Numbered from the stretch's first letter, positions 1 through 7,129 are shown. The stretch: 32,501 nt of DNA from Thalassocella blandensis (GCA_945882995.1 CAMCXE010000015.1:1-32501); one strand, 5' to 3'. Numbers and translations are program-made. Notes: a model not told the origin generated them from the letters alone.

Positions 1-1
1 T

Positions 2-136
2 AAGCCCGTCGTGAAATTTGTCAAAAAAGCCTACGAAAGCGGGGTGTCTCTCTCTAGGCAAGAAATGCAAGAGCTCGAGTCAAAATTGGAGAGAAAAGCT
101 GGTCTAGAGCAATGGTTTATTCGCATACCGGCCTAG
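2..136 (+). CDS. C-terminal fragment of an unrecognised protein, cut by the left edge
   Basis: An open frame enters from the window edge and ends at a TAG at 134-136, giving 44 residues. The fragment is basic and amphipathic (starts KPVVKFVKKAYESG, ends QWFIRIPA). A lysine-rich helix followed by a short Trp-containing terminal strand is loosely reminiscent of the tails of some DDE transposases, but I cannot assign a family. No start codon is visible, so the coding call rests on the open frame and plausible composition only. If it is a transposase, it would fit the repeat-rich, gene-remnant character of the next 6 kb. Confidence 0.35.
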   Translation, partial: KPVVKFVKKAYESGVSLSRQEMQELESKLERKAGLEQWFIRIPA

Positions 137-514
137 GGTGGATTTGGGATGATTATTTATTTCCACGGCCCTTGGGTCAGGGTATGAGTTTATTCGGGCC
201 GGCAGGTGGGTTTTGTAAAATAAATTTTTATTTGGCGACGTTGGGCGGGGAGTGGTCGCGCGATTGGAGTGAGCTTTAGTAGGAGGTTGCCGTTAGAGTC
301 GAGGCAGTCAAATGCCGTTGGCGAATTTAAAGCTAGAAATAGCAGCAGCACCAAATTTTGCACAGTTCGCAAGCTCGCACGCCTTGCTGCGCCCAACTGC
401 GGCTTCCCCGTTATTGTCACTGGCTGTATGCAAGCGGCCTGCATTGGGCGTAAAACTGTCTTTTCACACCTCATCCATATATATTCCCCCTTCACCCACC
501 AACTACCGCCTCCT
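137..514. other. Gene-poor intergenic stretch before the methyltransferase gene
   Basis: This 378-bp stretch separates the left-edge fragment from the methyltransferase ATG. It contains a short AT-rich palindromic patch around 217-235 and a TATATATT run at 478-485 that could act as a -10 box about 30 bp before the ATG. From a GTG at 269 it is open in frame with the downstream gene, but the translation there has no resemblance to the enzyme family. I see no RNA gene or mobile-element end in it. Confidence 0.5.
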
Positions 515-2092
515 ATGACCAACCCAACTCCCACCGCCTACGACCAAGTGCTGTACCCCAATTACACCTTTCCGCAAACCCACCCAGACCGCTTGGCCAG
601 TATTGCTAGGTTGTATGGAATGAAACCGGCTGACATTACGCATTGCCGAGTGTTAGAGCTGGGCTGCGGCGATGGCAATAATATTGTGCCCATGGCCTAC
701 GCGCTGCCACAGGCGCAATTTGTGGGGTTGGATATTGCGGCTGTGCCAATTCAAATGGGGCAGGCGCGAATTGCGCAGTTGGGGCTTAGTAATATTCAAC
801 TGCAGGTGGCGGATTTAGGGCGGCTCGACTTAGATTTAGGCGAATTTGATTTTATTATTTGCCATGGCATTTATTCGTGGGTGCCGGCGGAGGTGCGTGC
901 AAGTATTTTAGCTATTTGCCAGGCCCATTTGGCCCCGCAGGGGGTGGCGTATATCTCCTACAATGCTTACCCAGGCTGCCATTTGCGCGAAGTGACTCGT
1001 GACATGATGCGTTTTCACACGCGCGGCATTACAGACGAAAACAATCGGACGGCGCAAGCGCGGTCATTAGTGAAATGGTTGGCGAATTCGCAGGTAGAAG
1101 AAACCGCTTATGCGGCTTACCTAAAAGAGGTTGATGATCGACTGGATAGTAAATCCAACGGCGCGCTATTCCATGATGATTTGGCCGATATTAATCAGCC
1201 ATTTTATTTTCACGAGTTTGCCTCTGCCGCCGCACAATATGGCCTGCAGTATTTGTCGGAGGCGGTTTTGGCGGATACGCAAGACCATGAATTTGCGCCC
1301 GAGGTGGGTGCACAATTAAATGCCATTGGTGAGCAGGATCCCTTGGCGCGTGAGCAATATTTGGATTTTTTAAAGGGCCGTACGTTTCGTCAAACCCTAT
1401 TGTGTCATCACTCGGTAAACCTTGACCGCAATTTGCAGTCGTCCGCATTGACCGAATTGTATGTGCGATCGGAGGCGGCGCCGGCGTCGGTCACGCCGGA
1501 TATTCGTGGTAGTACTGCCGAGAAATTTCGGAGCCTGAGCGGTGCAGCAATTGTTACCGACACACCGCTAGCCAAAGCCGCTATGTTCTATTTGTATGAG
1601 AACTTCCCGCGTTTTGTGCCTTTTGCGGAAATGGTGATGCGTGCTGGTGCCATGTTGGTGGAACTTGGTGCGCAGGAGGACGCGATGGAAGAGAGTGGCC
1701 AGGACTTAGCGGCGGTTTTGCTGAAAACCTACTGCATGGGTGTAACCGAGGTGAGCACACAGCCCACGCCTTGCGAATTGGTGCCAAGCCAATACCCGCA
1801 AGCCAGTCCATTAGTTCGCCAGCAAGTACGAGAGGGCGTATTGGTAACCTCTTTGTTTCACACCAATATTAAAGTTGATGGAGACTTGAGTCGCCAATTG
1901 TTATTGTTGCTGGATGGAACGCGTAGCCGGCAAGATGTAGCCGAAATTTTTACAGAAATTCTGGCTGCGGGAGCGGGTAAGAATTTAACCCCCGCGGCCA
2001 CCCAAGAGCGCGACGTGTTTGTGGCGGCGTTACCCGAGCAATTTGCGCCTCAATTCGCGGTTTTTGCGCGTATGGGTTTATTAATTGCGTGA
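515..2092 (+). CDS. SAM-dependent methyltransferase with PKMT-type middle (regulatory) domain
   Basis: The 525-residue protein has a class I Rossmann methyltransferase domain at the N-terminus: motif I VLELGCGDGN at 46-55, the acidic LDIA end of strand 2 near 72-75, and GIYSWVP at 118-124. It continues with NAYPG (150-154) and HDDLADINQPFYFHEF (220-235), the signature of the middle domain once called methyltransferase regulatory domain. A further 250 residues probably hold the C-terminal winged-helix region. This architecture is that of rickettsial protein-lysine methyltransferases acting on outer-membrane protein OmpB; most homologues are uncharacterised, so the substrate here is unknown. 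The ATG at 515 is chosen because family similarity begins there, although no Shine-Dalgarno sequence precedes it; an in-frame GTG at 269 would add 82 atypical residues. A TMEM175-type channel gene and a small outer-membrane barrel gene follow on the same strand. Confidence 0.85.
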   Translation: MTNPTPTAYDQVLYPNYTFPQTHPDRLASIARLYGMKPADITHCRVLELGCGDGNNIVPMAYALPQAQFVGLDIAAVPIQMGQARIAQLGLSNIQLQVADLGRLDLDLGEFDFIICHGIYSWVPAEVRASILAICQAHLAPQGVAYISYNAYPGCHLREVTRDMMRFHTRGITDENNRTAQARSLVKWLANSQVEETAYAAYLKEVDDRLDSKSNGALFHDDLADINQPFYFHEFASAAAQYGLQYLSEAVLADTQDHEFAPEVGAQLNAIGEQDPLAREQYLDFLKGRTFRQTLLCHHSVNLDRNLQSSALTELYVRSEAAPASVTPDIRGSTAEKFRSLSGAAIVTDTPLAKAAMFYLYENFPRFVPFAEMVMRAGAMLVELGAQEDAMEESGQDLAAVLLKTYCMGVTEVSTQPTPCELVPSQYPQASPLVRQQVREGVLVTSLFHTNIKVDGDLSRQLLLLLDGTRSRQDVAEIFTEILAAGAGKNLTPAATQERDVFVAALPEQFAPQFAVFARMGLLIA

Positions 2093-2137
2093 ATGTATTG
2101 ATTTTATTGTACCGACCAACTTTTTGGAGACAACAGT

Positions 2138-2740
2138 ATGATGGGTAAAAATCGATTAGAGGCGTTTAGTGATGGGGTAATCGCCATTATTATCACTATT
2201 ATGGTGCTGGAAATGAAAGTGCCACATGGTCATGACTGGGCAAGCTTACAGCCATTGGTACCGGTGTTTTGTAGTTATATATTGAGCTTTATTTATGTGG
2301 GCGTCTATTGGTTGAATCACCATCATTTGTTGCATGCCGTTAAGCATGTTACGGCTGGGGTTCTGTGGGCTAATTTAAATCTATTATTTTGGCTGAGCCT
2401 GTTCCCGTTTGTGACGGGTTGGGTAGGTGAAAACCCTTCCGCAGCCTTGCCGGCCGCGTTTTATGGCGGTGTGTTATTTATGGCGGGCATGGGGTATTGG
2501 ATTTTGTCGCGGGTGATTATTGCCGCGGACGGGGAAAATTCGCTACTTAAAAAGGCCATGGGTAGTGACTATAAGGGCAATATTTCGGTGCTGGTCTATG
2601 CGGGGGCTATTCCGTTGTCATTTTGGAATGTGTGGGTGGCGCAGGCGTGTTATGTGGGCGTGGCTTTATTGTGGTTGGTGCCGGATAGACGAATTGAGCG
2701 GGTTTTGAAGTCTGGTTCTCATGTGTCATCCGGAGACTAG
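2138..2740 (+). CDS. TMEM175-family (DUF1211) potassium channel-like membrane protein
   Basis: The 200-residue protein begins with the family hallmark: RLEAFSDGVIAI at residues 6-17, containing the FSDG motif (10-13) at the start of the first transmembrane helix. About six hydrophobic helices follow, with HHHLLHAV after the second or third helix, typical of the family. Bacterial TMEM175 proteins are tetrameric potassium-permeable channels of the inner membrane lacking a classical selectivity filter; physiological roles in bacteria are poorly known. Length matches bacterial members with one six-helix repeat. Two consecutive ATGs occur at the start, preceded by GGAGA at a good distance; the first is used. 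It lies 45 bp after the methyltransferase gene, so co-transcription is possible. Confidence 0.88.
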   Translation: MMGKNRLEAFSDGVIAIIITIMVLEMKVPHGHDWASLQPLVPVFCSYILSFIYVGVYWLNHHHLLHAVKHVTAGVLWANLNLLFWLSLFPFVTGWVGENPSAALPAAFYGGVLFMAGMGYWILSRVIIAADGENSLLKKAMGSDYKGNISVLVYAGAIPLSFWNVWVAQACYVGVALLWLVPDRRIERVLKSGSHVSSGD

Positions 2741-2825
2741 TCGCATTAGATTCGCTAAAGTTGGTGGAGCCAGGGGTTACGCCTTGAAAAATTCTTCGAT
2801 TAAATTACATGGGTTGGAGTTTGGA

Positions 2826-3329
2826 ATGAAATTTGTGAAGTATATTGCATTGCTTGGTTCTCTTGGTGCGGGCACTTTGGCGTACGGGAGTGATAAAGAT
2901 GATTTACGTTTTTCTGTAGGGGTGGGTGATCGCTGGAATGGCTTGGGTGTAGCGGCAGATTACGCCTTAGACGAAAAATTGGGCATCTTCGCTAGTGTGG
3001 GCAGGCCGAGGGCGCCTGTAGTATCGGCAGGTGTAGATTATTTTTTGACTGACCGCCACCAAGCATTTGCCTATAAAATCACTGCGGCCTATGGATATGT
3101 AGAAGGTGTGACTTGTGACGAAACTTGTACTCATGATCAACAGGTTAGATTCGGTGGAGATTATTTCGGTGCCCGTTTAGGTGTATCCTTGATCCACAGG
3201 AACTGGGAATACGGTTTCTATTGGACGGACATCAGTGAGTATGCTAGCGCTAGGGATGAAGCAATGCGCGAAGGACTTCGTTATCCAGATGTATCTCAGT
3301 TTCACATAGGTATTGGTTATCTATTTTAA
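2826..3329 (+). CDS. Small secreted outer-membrane beta-barrel protein, function unknown
   Basis: The 167-residue product has a signal peptide (MKFVKYIALLGSLGAGTLAYG) with a likely cleavage near residue 21-22. The mature part alternates polar and hydrophobic residues in strand-like blocks such as LRFSVGVG and FHIGIGYLF, and ends in a terminal Phe, the usual BAM-recognised end of an outer-membrane barrel. Its size suggests eight strands. A CDETC pair near residues 98-102 could form a loop disulfide. I do not recognise a named family. The ATG at 2826 is preferred over an in-frame ATG at 2721 because it starts the signal peptide and has GGAG a few bases upstream. It sits downstream of the TMEM175-like gene. 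Confidence 0.75.
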   Translation: MKFVKYIALLGSLGAGTLAYGSDKDDLRFSVGVGDRWNGLGVAADYALDEKLGIFASVGRPRAPVVSAGVDYFLTDRHQAFAYKITAAYGYVEGVTCDETCTHDQQVRFGGDYFGARLGVSLIHRNWEYGFYWTDISEYASARDEAMREGLRYPDVSQFHIGIGYLF

Positions 3330-3474
3330 TTTTGTATGTATGCTTTTTGTTATTTGTGGATTTAGGATCTCAGAGTTTTAGGGGGTTTGACGCGACTGGC
3401 ACAGCGCCCCATGCATCGGGTTCTTATCCTGTGTTGCAAAGCCATTAGACGTCTATAGGGTTGCTGAACGCGAC

Positions 3475-3514
3475 TGTTATTAACCCTGCTTCGAAAGACG
3501 TGGGGCTAATAACA
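3475..3514. repeat. 12-bp inverted repeat (hairpin) in an intergenic stretch
   Basis: TGTTATTAACCC at 3475-3486 pairs with GGGCTAATAACA at 3503-3514 with one mismatch and a 16-nt loop. No T-run follows, so it is not a convincing terminator. It lies in the 270 bp between the outer-membrane barrel gene and the broken ABC permease, which contains no supported gene. It may be a remnant of whatever rearrangement removed the 5' part of the permease gene. Confidence 0.5.
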
Positions 3515-3611
3515 GTTATAGGAAGCATTTTTAGCAGATTTTCTGGGTTAATAGGTGAGCAAATGTTAAAGATTTCAGATCAGGTGTTTGATTTAGATAG
3601 AGCTATCTTTT

Positions 3612-4421
3612 GTGCACGCAGCGCTAATAATTCCAGCGGATTTTGGCAGCCGCCTGCAAGACGAGCGACCGGTAGCGCAATGGCTGATTGACGGCTCCGA
3701 TACCATGGTCAGCAATGCTCTACTGGCTTTGCAGCACATGCCGTTTTCCGATCCTTTGGCGAAGCCTTCCGTAAACGGCAAAAATCTGTTTGAAATGGCG
3801 CTATTTTTTAATCCCGCGCGGATCTCGGCGGTGAATATTGTGCCTGGGTTAGTGGCTATTGTACTCACCATGACCATGGTGATGTTTACCTCGGCGGCAT
3901 TGGTGCGCGAGCGTGAACGGGGTAATTTAGAGTTGTTAATTACCACGCCAATCCGATCTACTGAAATTATGTTGGGCAAAATTGTGCCTTACATTTTGGT
4001 GGGTGTTATTCAAGTGGCCATTATTTTGGGATTGGGGCATATTATTTTTGATGTGCCCATCAATGGTCGTTTGGATCAGTTAGTGCTCGGGGTATTCGCA
4101 TTTATTTGCGCAAGCTTAACGCTGGGCTTATTGGTTTCTACTGTGGCTAAAACCCAGTTGCAAGCCATGCAGCTCACTATGTTTTTATTGATTCCGTCAA
4201 TTTTATTGTCAGGGTTTATATTCCCCTATGAGGGCATGCCTAAAACCGCGCAGTGGATAGCCGAGGCCTTGCCCGCCACCCATTTTATTCGCGTGGTGCG
4301 CGGCATTGTGTTGCGAGGCGCAACCCTGATGGATATGCTGCCCGATTTATTCTGGCTGCTGGGGTTTACGGCGCTGGGCGTGGTGGCGGCTGCTAAGCGC
4401 TTTAAAAAACGGCTTGATTAA
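3612..4421 (+). pseudogene. ABC-2 type transporter permease, N-terminally truncated
   Basis: The frame encodes the C-terminal two thirds of an ABC-2 export permease of the YhhJ/YbhR type. Family sequence is visible from HAALIIPADFGSRL (the periplasmic region after TM1) through the LVRERERGNLELLITTPI coupling region near residues 96-113 and the following helices to the basic C-terminus KRFKKRLD. Complete members have about 370 residues; this one has at most 269 and lacks the cytoplasmic N-terminus and TM1. An in-frame TAG at 3594-3596 blocks extension, and no frame upstream encodes the missing part. The only start is a GTG at 3612 with no good ribosome-binding site. No ATPase or membrane-fusion gene is adjacent, so it is probably a remnant of a former efflux operon. 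The 140-bp repeat copy A follows three bases after its stop codon. Confidence 0.8.
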
Positions 4422-4424
4422 TTA

Positions 4425-4564
4425 GGGCACCTCCGGAAATTCACTTTTCGCGCTCTCGCTGCGTTATTTTCGTGCTCAGTCGGTCATTTATACCGCATAA
4501 ACGCCCTCCCTCCGCGCGAAAATGCCTTGCGATCATCGCGAAAATTAAATTTCCGGAGGTGCCC
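4425..4564 (-). repeat. 140-bp MITE-like element, copy A
   Basis: The element is bounded by perfect 17-bp inverted repeats: GGGCACCTCCGGAAATT at 4425-4441 and its exact complement at 4548-4564. ATTA directly flanks both ends (4421-4424 and 4565-4568), consistent with a 4-bp target duplication. It encodes nothing plausible. Its reverse complement aligns over its whole length with copy B (5227-5366) and its first 60 bases with copy C (5373-5432), so minus strand is given relative to those. It lies between the permease remnant and the GST-like gene, and its right end is only 27 bp before that gene's ATG. Confidence 0.85.
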
Positions 4565-4591
4565 ATTAGCAAAAGAAAAGAGGACACAGTT

Positions 4592-5227
4592 ATGAAGCTC
4601 ATTGGCATGTTGGATTCACCCTTTGTGCGCCGCACCGCAATTTCGCTGCATTGCCTTGGCGTGCCGTTTGAACATGTGGCCCTGTCGGTTTTTAGCAACT
4701 TCAAGGAATTGCGACAGATTAATCCGGTCGTGAAGGTGCCATCCTTAGTGCTGGATACAGGCGAGGTGATTATGGATTCAAATTGTATTATCGCCTTTGC
4801 CGAATTTCATAGGACTAGGCCTGCATTAATACCCGAGTCTGGCCCTGAGCAGGTGATAGCCTTGCAGATTATTGGGTTAGCGCTGGCCGCCTGTGAAAAA
4901 GCTGTGCAATTAATATATGAACAGAATTTGCGGCCGGTAGATTTGCATTTTGAGCCTTGGTTGAAGCGTGTGAAAGGTCAATTATTGGCGGCATGCCAAG
5001 GGTTGGAAACCCTGTTGCAAGCCAACAAATTTACCGCCGATAAGGTCGCCTGTTCGCAAGCGGCAATTACCGCCGCAGTGACTTGGCAATTTATTTTTAG
5101 TCAGCGTGCAGAGTTATTCGATAGCGAACAATTTCCCGCGCTGAGCCTGTTGTCTGCAACCGCGGAGCAACTTCCAGAATTTTCACTATTTCCCCCTGAT
5201 GGACCGGGGGTGGTGGCGCAGCATTAG
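4592..5227 (+). CDS. Glutathione S-transferase-like protein
   Basis: The 211-residue protein has an N-terminal thioredoxin-like half: SPFVRR (9-14) at the usual active-site Ser/Cys position, NPVVKVPSLVL (44-54) containing the cis-proline after Val49, and MDSNCIIAF (61-69) replacing the classic glutathione-binding E/D-S motif. The C-terminal half is helical. GSTs conjugate glutathione or act as thiol reductases or isomerases in the cytosol; the substrate cannot be predicted. The ATG at 4592 follows an AAGAGGAC ribosome-binding site. An upstream in-frame extension would run into repeat copy A and is rejected. The stop codon TAG (5225-5227) shares its last base with the first base of repeat copy B. 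Confidence 0.87.
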   Translation: MKLIGMLDSPFVRRTAISLHCLGVPFEHVALSVFSNFKELRQINPVVKVPSLVLDTGEVIMDSNCIIAFAEFHRTRPALIPESGPEQVIALQIIGLALAACEKAVQLIYEQNLRPVDLHFEPWLKRVKGQLLAACQGLETLLQANKFTADKVACSQAAITAAVTWQFIFSQRAELFDSEQFPALSLLSATAEQLPEFSLFPPDGPGVVAQH

Positions 5228-5366
5228 GGCACCGCCGAGAATGTAATTTTCGCGATTATCCCAAGTCATTTTCCCGTGGGAGGAGGGAATTTATGCTGTT
5301 TAAATGCCCGACTGAGCGCAAAAATAACGCAGCCAGAACGTGAAAATCGAAATTCCGGAAGTGCCC
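5227..5366 (+). repeat. 140-bp MITE-like element, copy B
   Basis: This stretch aligns end to end with the reverse complement of copy A and has the same length. Shared blocks include GTAATTTTCGCGAT near the left end (5243-5256) and CCGACTGAGCGCAAAAATAACGC (key block near 5309-5331, one or two differences). The inverted ends are degraded: left GGGCACCGCCGAGAATG, right ATTCCGGAAGTGCCC. ATTA precedes the left end at 5223-5226 as in copy A; the right flank does not repeat it clearly. Located immediately after the GST-like gene, it could also serve as that gene's 3' structure. Confidence 0.82.
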
Positions 5367-5372
5367 CCTTAA

Positions 5373-5432
5373 GGACACCTCTGGGAATTTAATTTTCGCG
5401 ATGATCGCAAGGCATTTGCGCGTGGAGGGAGG
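5373..5432 (+). repeat. Truncated copy C of the 140-bp element
   Basis: About 60 bases match the left end of the family: GGACACCTCTGGGAATTT, then AATTTTCGCGATGATCGC, then AAGGCATTTGCGCGTGGAGG. This is closer to copy A than copy B is. Similarity stops around 5432, where the remains of a signal-peptide gene on the minus strand begin. It starts six bases after copy B ends, so the two lie head to tail. Confidence 0.78.
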
Positions 5433-5557
5433 TAGTGGTTTGCTTTCACACGCTCAATCTTAATTAAAGCATCGTATTTCGGCCCATCCTTAGGCTCATA
5501 GCAAGCAAGTGCGAGGTCGGAGGTAAGCAATGCGCAAAAAAGAAGGGAAGTCTTCAT
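5433..5557 (-). pseudogene. 5' remnant of a small exported lipoprotein-like gene, broken by repeat copy C
   Basis: From an ATG at 5557 the minus strand encodes MKTSLLFCALLTSDLALAC, a convincing signal peptide ending in a lipobox-like LALAC, then YEPKDGPKYDALIKIERVKA. After about 40 residues the frame passes into repeat copy C and continues as a meaningless translation to a stop at 5369-5371. No downstream remainder of the gene is visible beyond the repeats. This looks like the start of a small lipoprotein or secreted-protein gene whose 3' part was lost when the element arrived or recombined. I do not recognise the family. Whether the hybrid ORF is expressed is unknown. Confidence 0.55.
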
Positions 5558-5588
5558 CCAGATACCTGACATCGGCGGGGCATGGCAC

Positions 5589-5873
5589 TTAGCGCCAATA
5601 TTTACACAGGTAAGCGGTGTCGACGATGGCTTTAACGGCGAATTTGACGTTGGCCTCCACTTCGAATGTTTGGCCATCGACGTAAGTTTGCCACGTGGTT
5701 TCGCCGGGCTGTTGAATTTCCAGAGTGCCGCTCACTACGGTCATAATCTCCTTACAATCCGTGCCAAATACGTATTCGCCTTGCGCCATAACGCCCACTG
5801 TGGCGGGGAGGCTGGCGGTTTGCAGGGCAATGGACTTAACCTTGCCGTCAAAATATTCATTCACTATTAACAT
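5589..5873 (-). CDS. ppnP: Pyrimidine/purine nucleoside phosphorylase PpnP
   Basis: The 94-residue single-domain cupin closely matches the YaiE/PpnP family (DUF1255). It has [13 protein letters not shown] at the N-terminus, [15 protein letters not shown] in the middle, [16 protein letters not shown], and the typical C-terminus TAYLCKYWR. PpnP is a cytosolic enzyme that phosphorolyses several nucleosides to the free base and ribose-1-phosphate, in nucleoside salvage. Length matches the family. It is transcribed away from cmoM; the 292-bp divergent region between them contains a 166-bp cruciform element. The signal-peptide remnant lies just downstream on the same strand. Confidence 0.93.
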   Translation of the reverse strand: MLIVNEYFDGKVKSIALQTASLPATVGVMAQGEYVFGTDCKEIMTVVSGTLEIQQPGETTWQTYVDGQTFEVEANVKFAVKAIVDTAYLCKYWR

Positions 5874-5937
5874 CTGAGTATCCTCATTTTTTGGGTTGCG
5901 GCATTATAGCGGTTTGCCCCTGCCCCGAAAGGGGCTG

Positions 5938-6103
5938 AACCTAGAAACCTCAGTTGGGCGCCAAAAAGCTGTGTAATCCATTGGTGTGTTTAGTGAAAGT
6001 TAAAATTGGTGGGCAACCTGGTTGGTTGTTCACCAATTTTAACTTTTACTAGGCGCGCCAAGGGGGGCGCAGACTTTGGTGATCCAACTGAGGTTTCTAG
6101 GTT
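5938..6103. repeat. 166-bp cruciform element with perfect 20-bp terminal inverted repeats
   Basis: Positions 5938-5957 (starts AACCTAGAAACCTCAG) are the exact reverse complement of 6084-6103 (ends CTGAGGTTTCTAGGTT). A second nested inverted repeat lies in the centre: AGTGAAAGTTAAAATTGGTG at 5992-6011 pairs with 6031-6050 with one mismatch, around a 19-nt loop that itself contains a small CAACC/GGTTG pairing. No protein is encoded and no obvious target duplication flanks it. It occupies the divergent promoter region between ppnP and cmoM, so it may carry or interrupt promoters. The structure is that of a non-autonomous transposable element or a large structured regulatory element. Confidence 0.85.
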
Positions 6104-6165
6104 GAAGCTCTGGTGAGTACATTTCGCTTTTTCGACTACGGAGAAGCTCATAGTTTGGAGGTTAT

Positions 6166-6942
6166 TTGGCTCGTAAACACCCGGCAAGGGATCGTAATTT
6201 TGACGACCTCACGCCCCGTTTCCAACGCAATATCTATAACACGCTGAAGGGCCAACTGCGATTGGCCGTGTTGCGGCGTGACTTCTCCGAACACATTCCC
6301 GCGGGCAACTTGCGCATTTTAGATGTGGGCGCCGGACAAGGGCAGTTTGCACTAGAGCTGGCGAGGCAGGGGCATCGGCTGACCTTGACCGATATATCGC
6401 CACGCATGCTGGACGATGCGCAACGCACCTTTGCCGCAGCAACAGAGGTGATCGCATCCCCCGAGTTTTGTTGTTGCTCATTACAGACTCTTGCCGAGCA
6501 CTTTCACGAGCCTTTTGATGGCTTGTTGTGCCATGCGGTGGCGGAGTGGTTGGAGTCGCCCGAGACGCTACTGGCTTATCTCCTGCCTCACATCAAACCG
6601 GGTGGGTTTTTGTCGATTATTTTCTATAACCGTCATGGCTTGGTGTTTAAAAATTTATTACGCACTAATTTCGCCAAAGTCAGCGCCGGCGATGTGCGGG
6701 GAGCCCGTGGTTCACTGACCCCGTTGAACCCATTGGAACCGGATCAAGTGCGCGTTTGGTTTAGCTCGGCGGGGTTAACCATGTTATGCGAAAGCGGTAT
6801 CCGCGTGTTTCATGACTACATTTTGGATGACGCCTTGCGCAAACAGCAGGGTGAGGCATTGGTTGAGCAGGAGTTGGTCTTCTCGCGACAGATGCCTTTT
6901 CGGGATTTGGGCCGCTATATGCATTTTTTGGCGCGCGTATGA
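6166..6942 (+). CDS. cmoM: tRNA 5-carboxymethoxyuridine methyltransferase CmoM
   Basis: The 258-residue protein matches CmoM (formerly SmtA): DRNFDDLTPRFQRNIYNTLK near residues 9-28, motif I ILDVGAGQGQ at 51-60, LCHAVAEWLESPE, the IIFYNRHGL block, and RVFHDYI near the C-terminal third. CmoM uses SAM to methylate cmo5U to mcmo5U at wobble position 34 of certain tRNAs, in the cytosol. The start is a TTG at 6166 with GGAGG four bases upstream; an in-frame TAG at 6151-6153 excludes any longer start. cmoA and cmoB are not in the window. A 187-bp gap separates it from parC. Confidence 0.93.
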   Translation: MARKHPARDRNFDDLTPRFQRNIYNTLKGQLRLAVLRRDFSEHIPAGNLRILDVGAGQGQFALELARQGHRLTLTDISPRMLDDAQRTFAAATEVIASPEFCCCSLQTLAEHFHEPFDGLLCHAVAEWLESPETLLAYLLPHIKPGGFLSIIFYNRHGLVFKNLLRTNFAKVSAGDVRGARGSLTPLNPLEPDQVRVWFSSAGLTMLCESGIRVFHDYILDDALRKQQGEALVEQELVFSRQMPFRDLGRYMHFLARV

Positions 6943-7129
6943 GTTGGTTTTGCTATTCGTGTGCCGGCAGAGCGACTCGCCAGATCCCTATTTGCGCAAA
7001 TTAGCCCTATCAACGACTGTGTCTTATAAACAAAGATTTTGTTTTAGCCCGAACTAAAACAGCTATGGTTAGTAAATCAGCGAGCCTAAAATAATAAACC
7101 GGCTTGCTAGAACTACTGAGAGAAACAGC

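Noticed and set aside
190-534. Minus-strand 114-codon frame before the methyltransferase gene
   Set aside because: Composition is not protein-like, there is no ribosome-binding site and it overlaps the start of a well-supported gene.
4441-4704. Minus-strand 87-codon frame crossing repeat copy A and the start of the GST-like gene
   Set aside because: It is an antisense reading of a real gene joined to element sequence, with no family similarity.
7087-7113. Possible sigma-28 promoter before parC (TAAA then GCTAGAAC at 15 bp)
   Set aside because: Only the first two bases of the -10 block match the GCCGATAA consensus.
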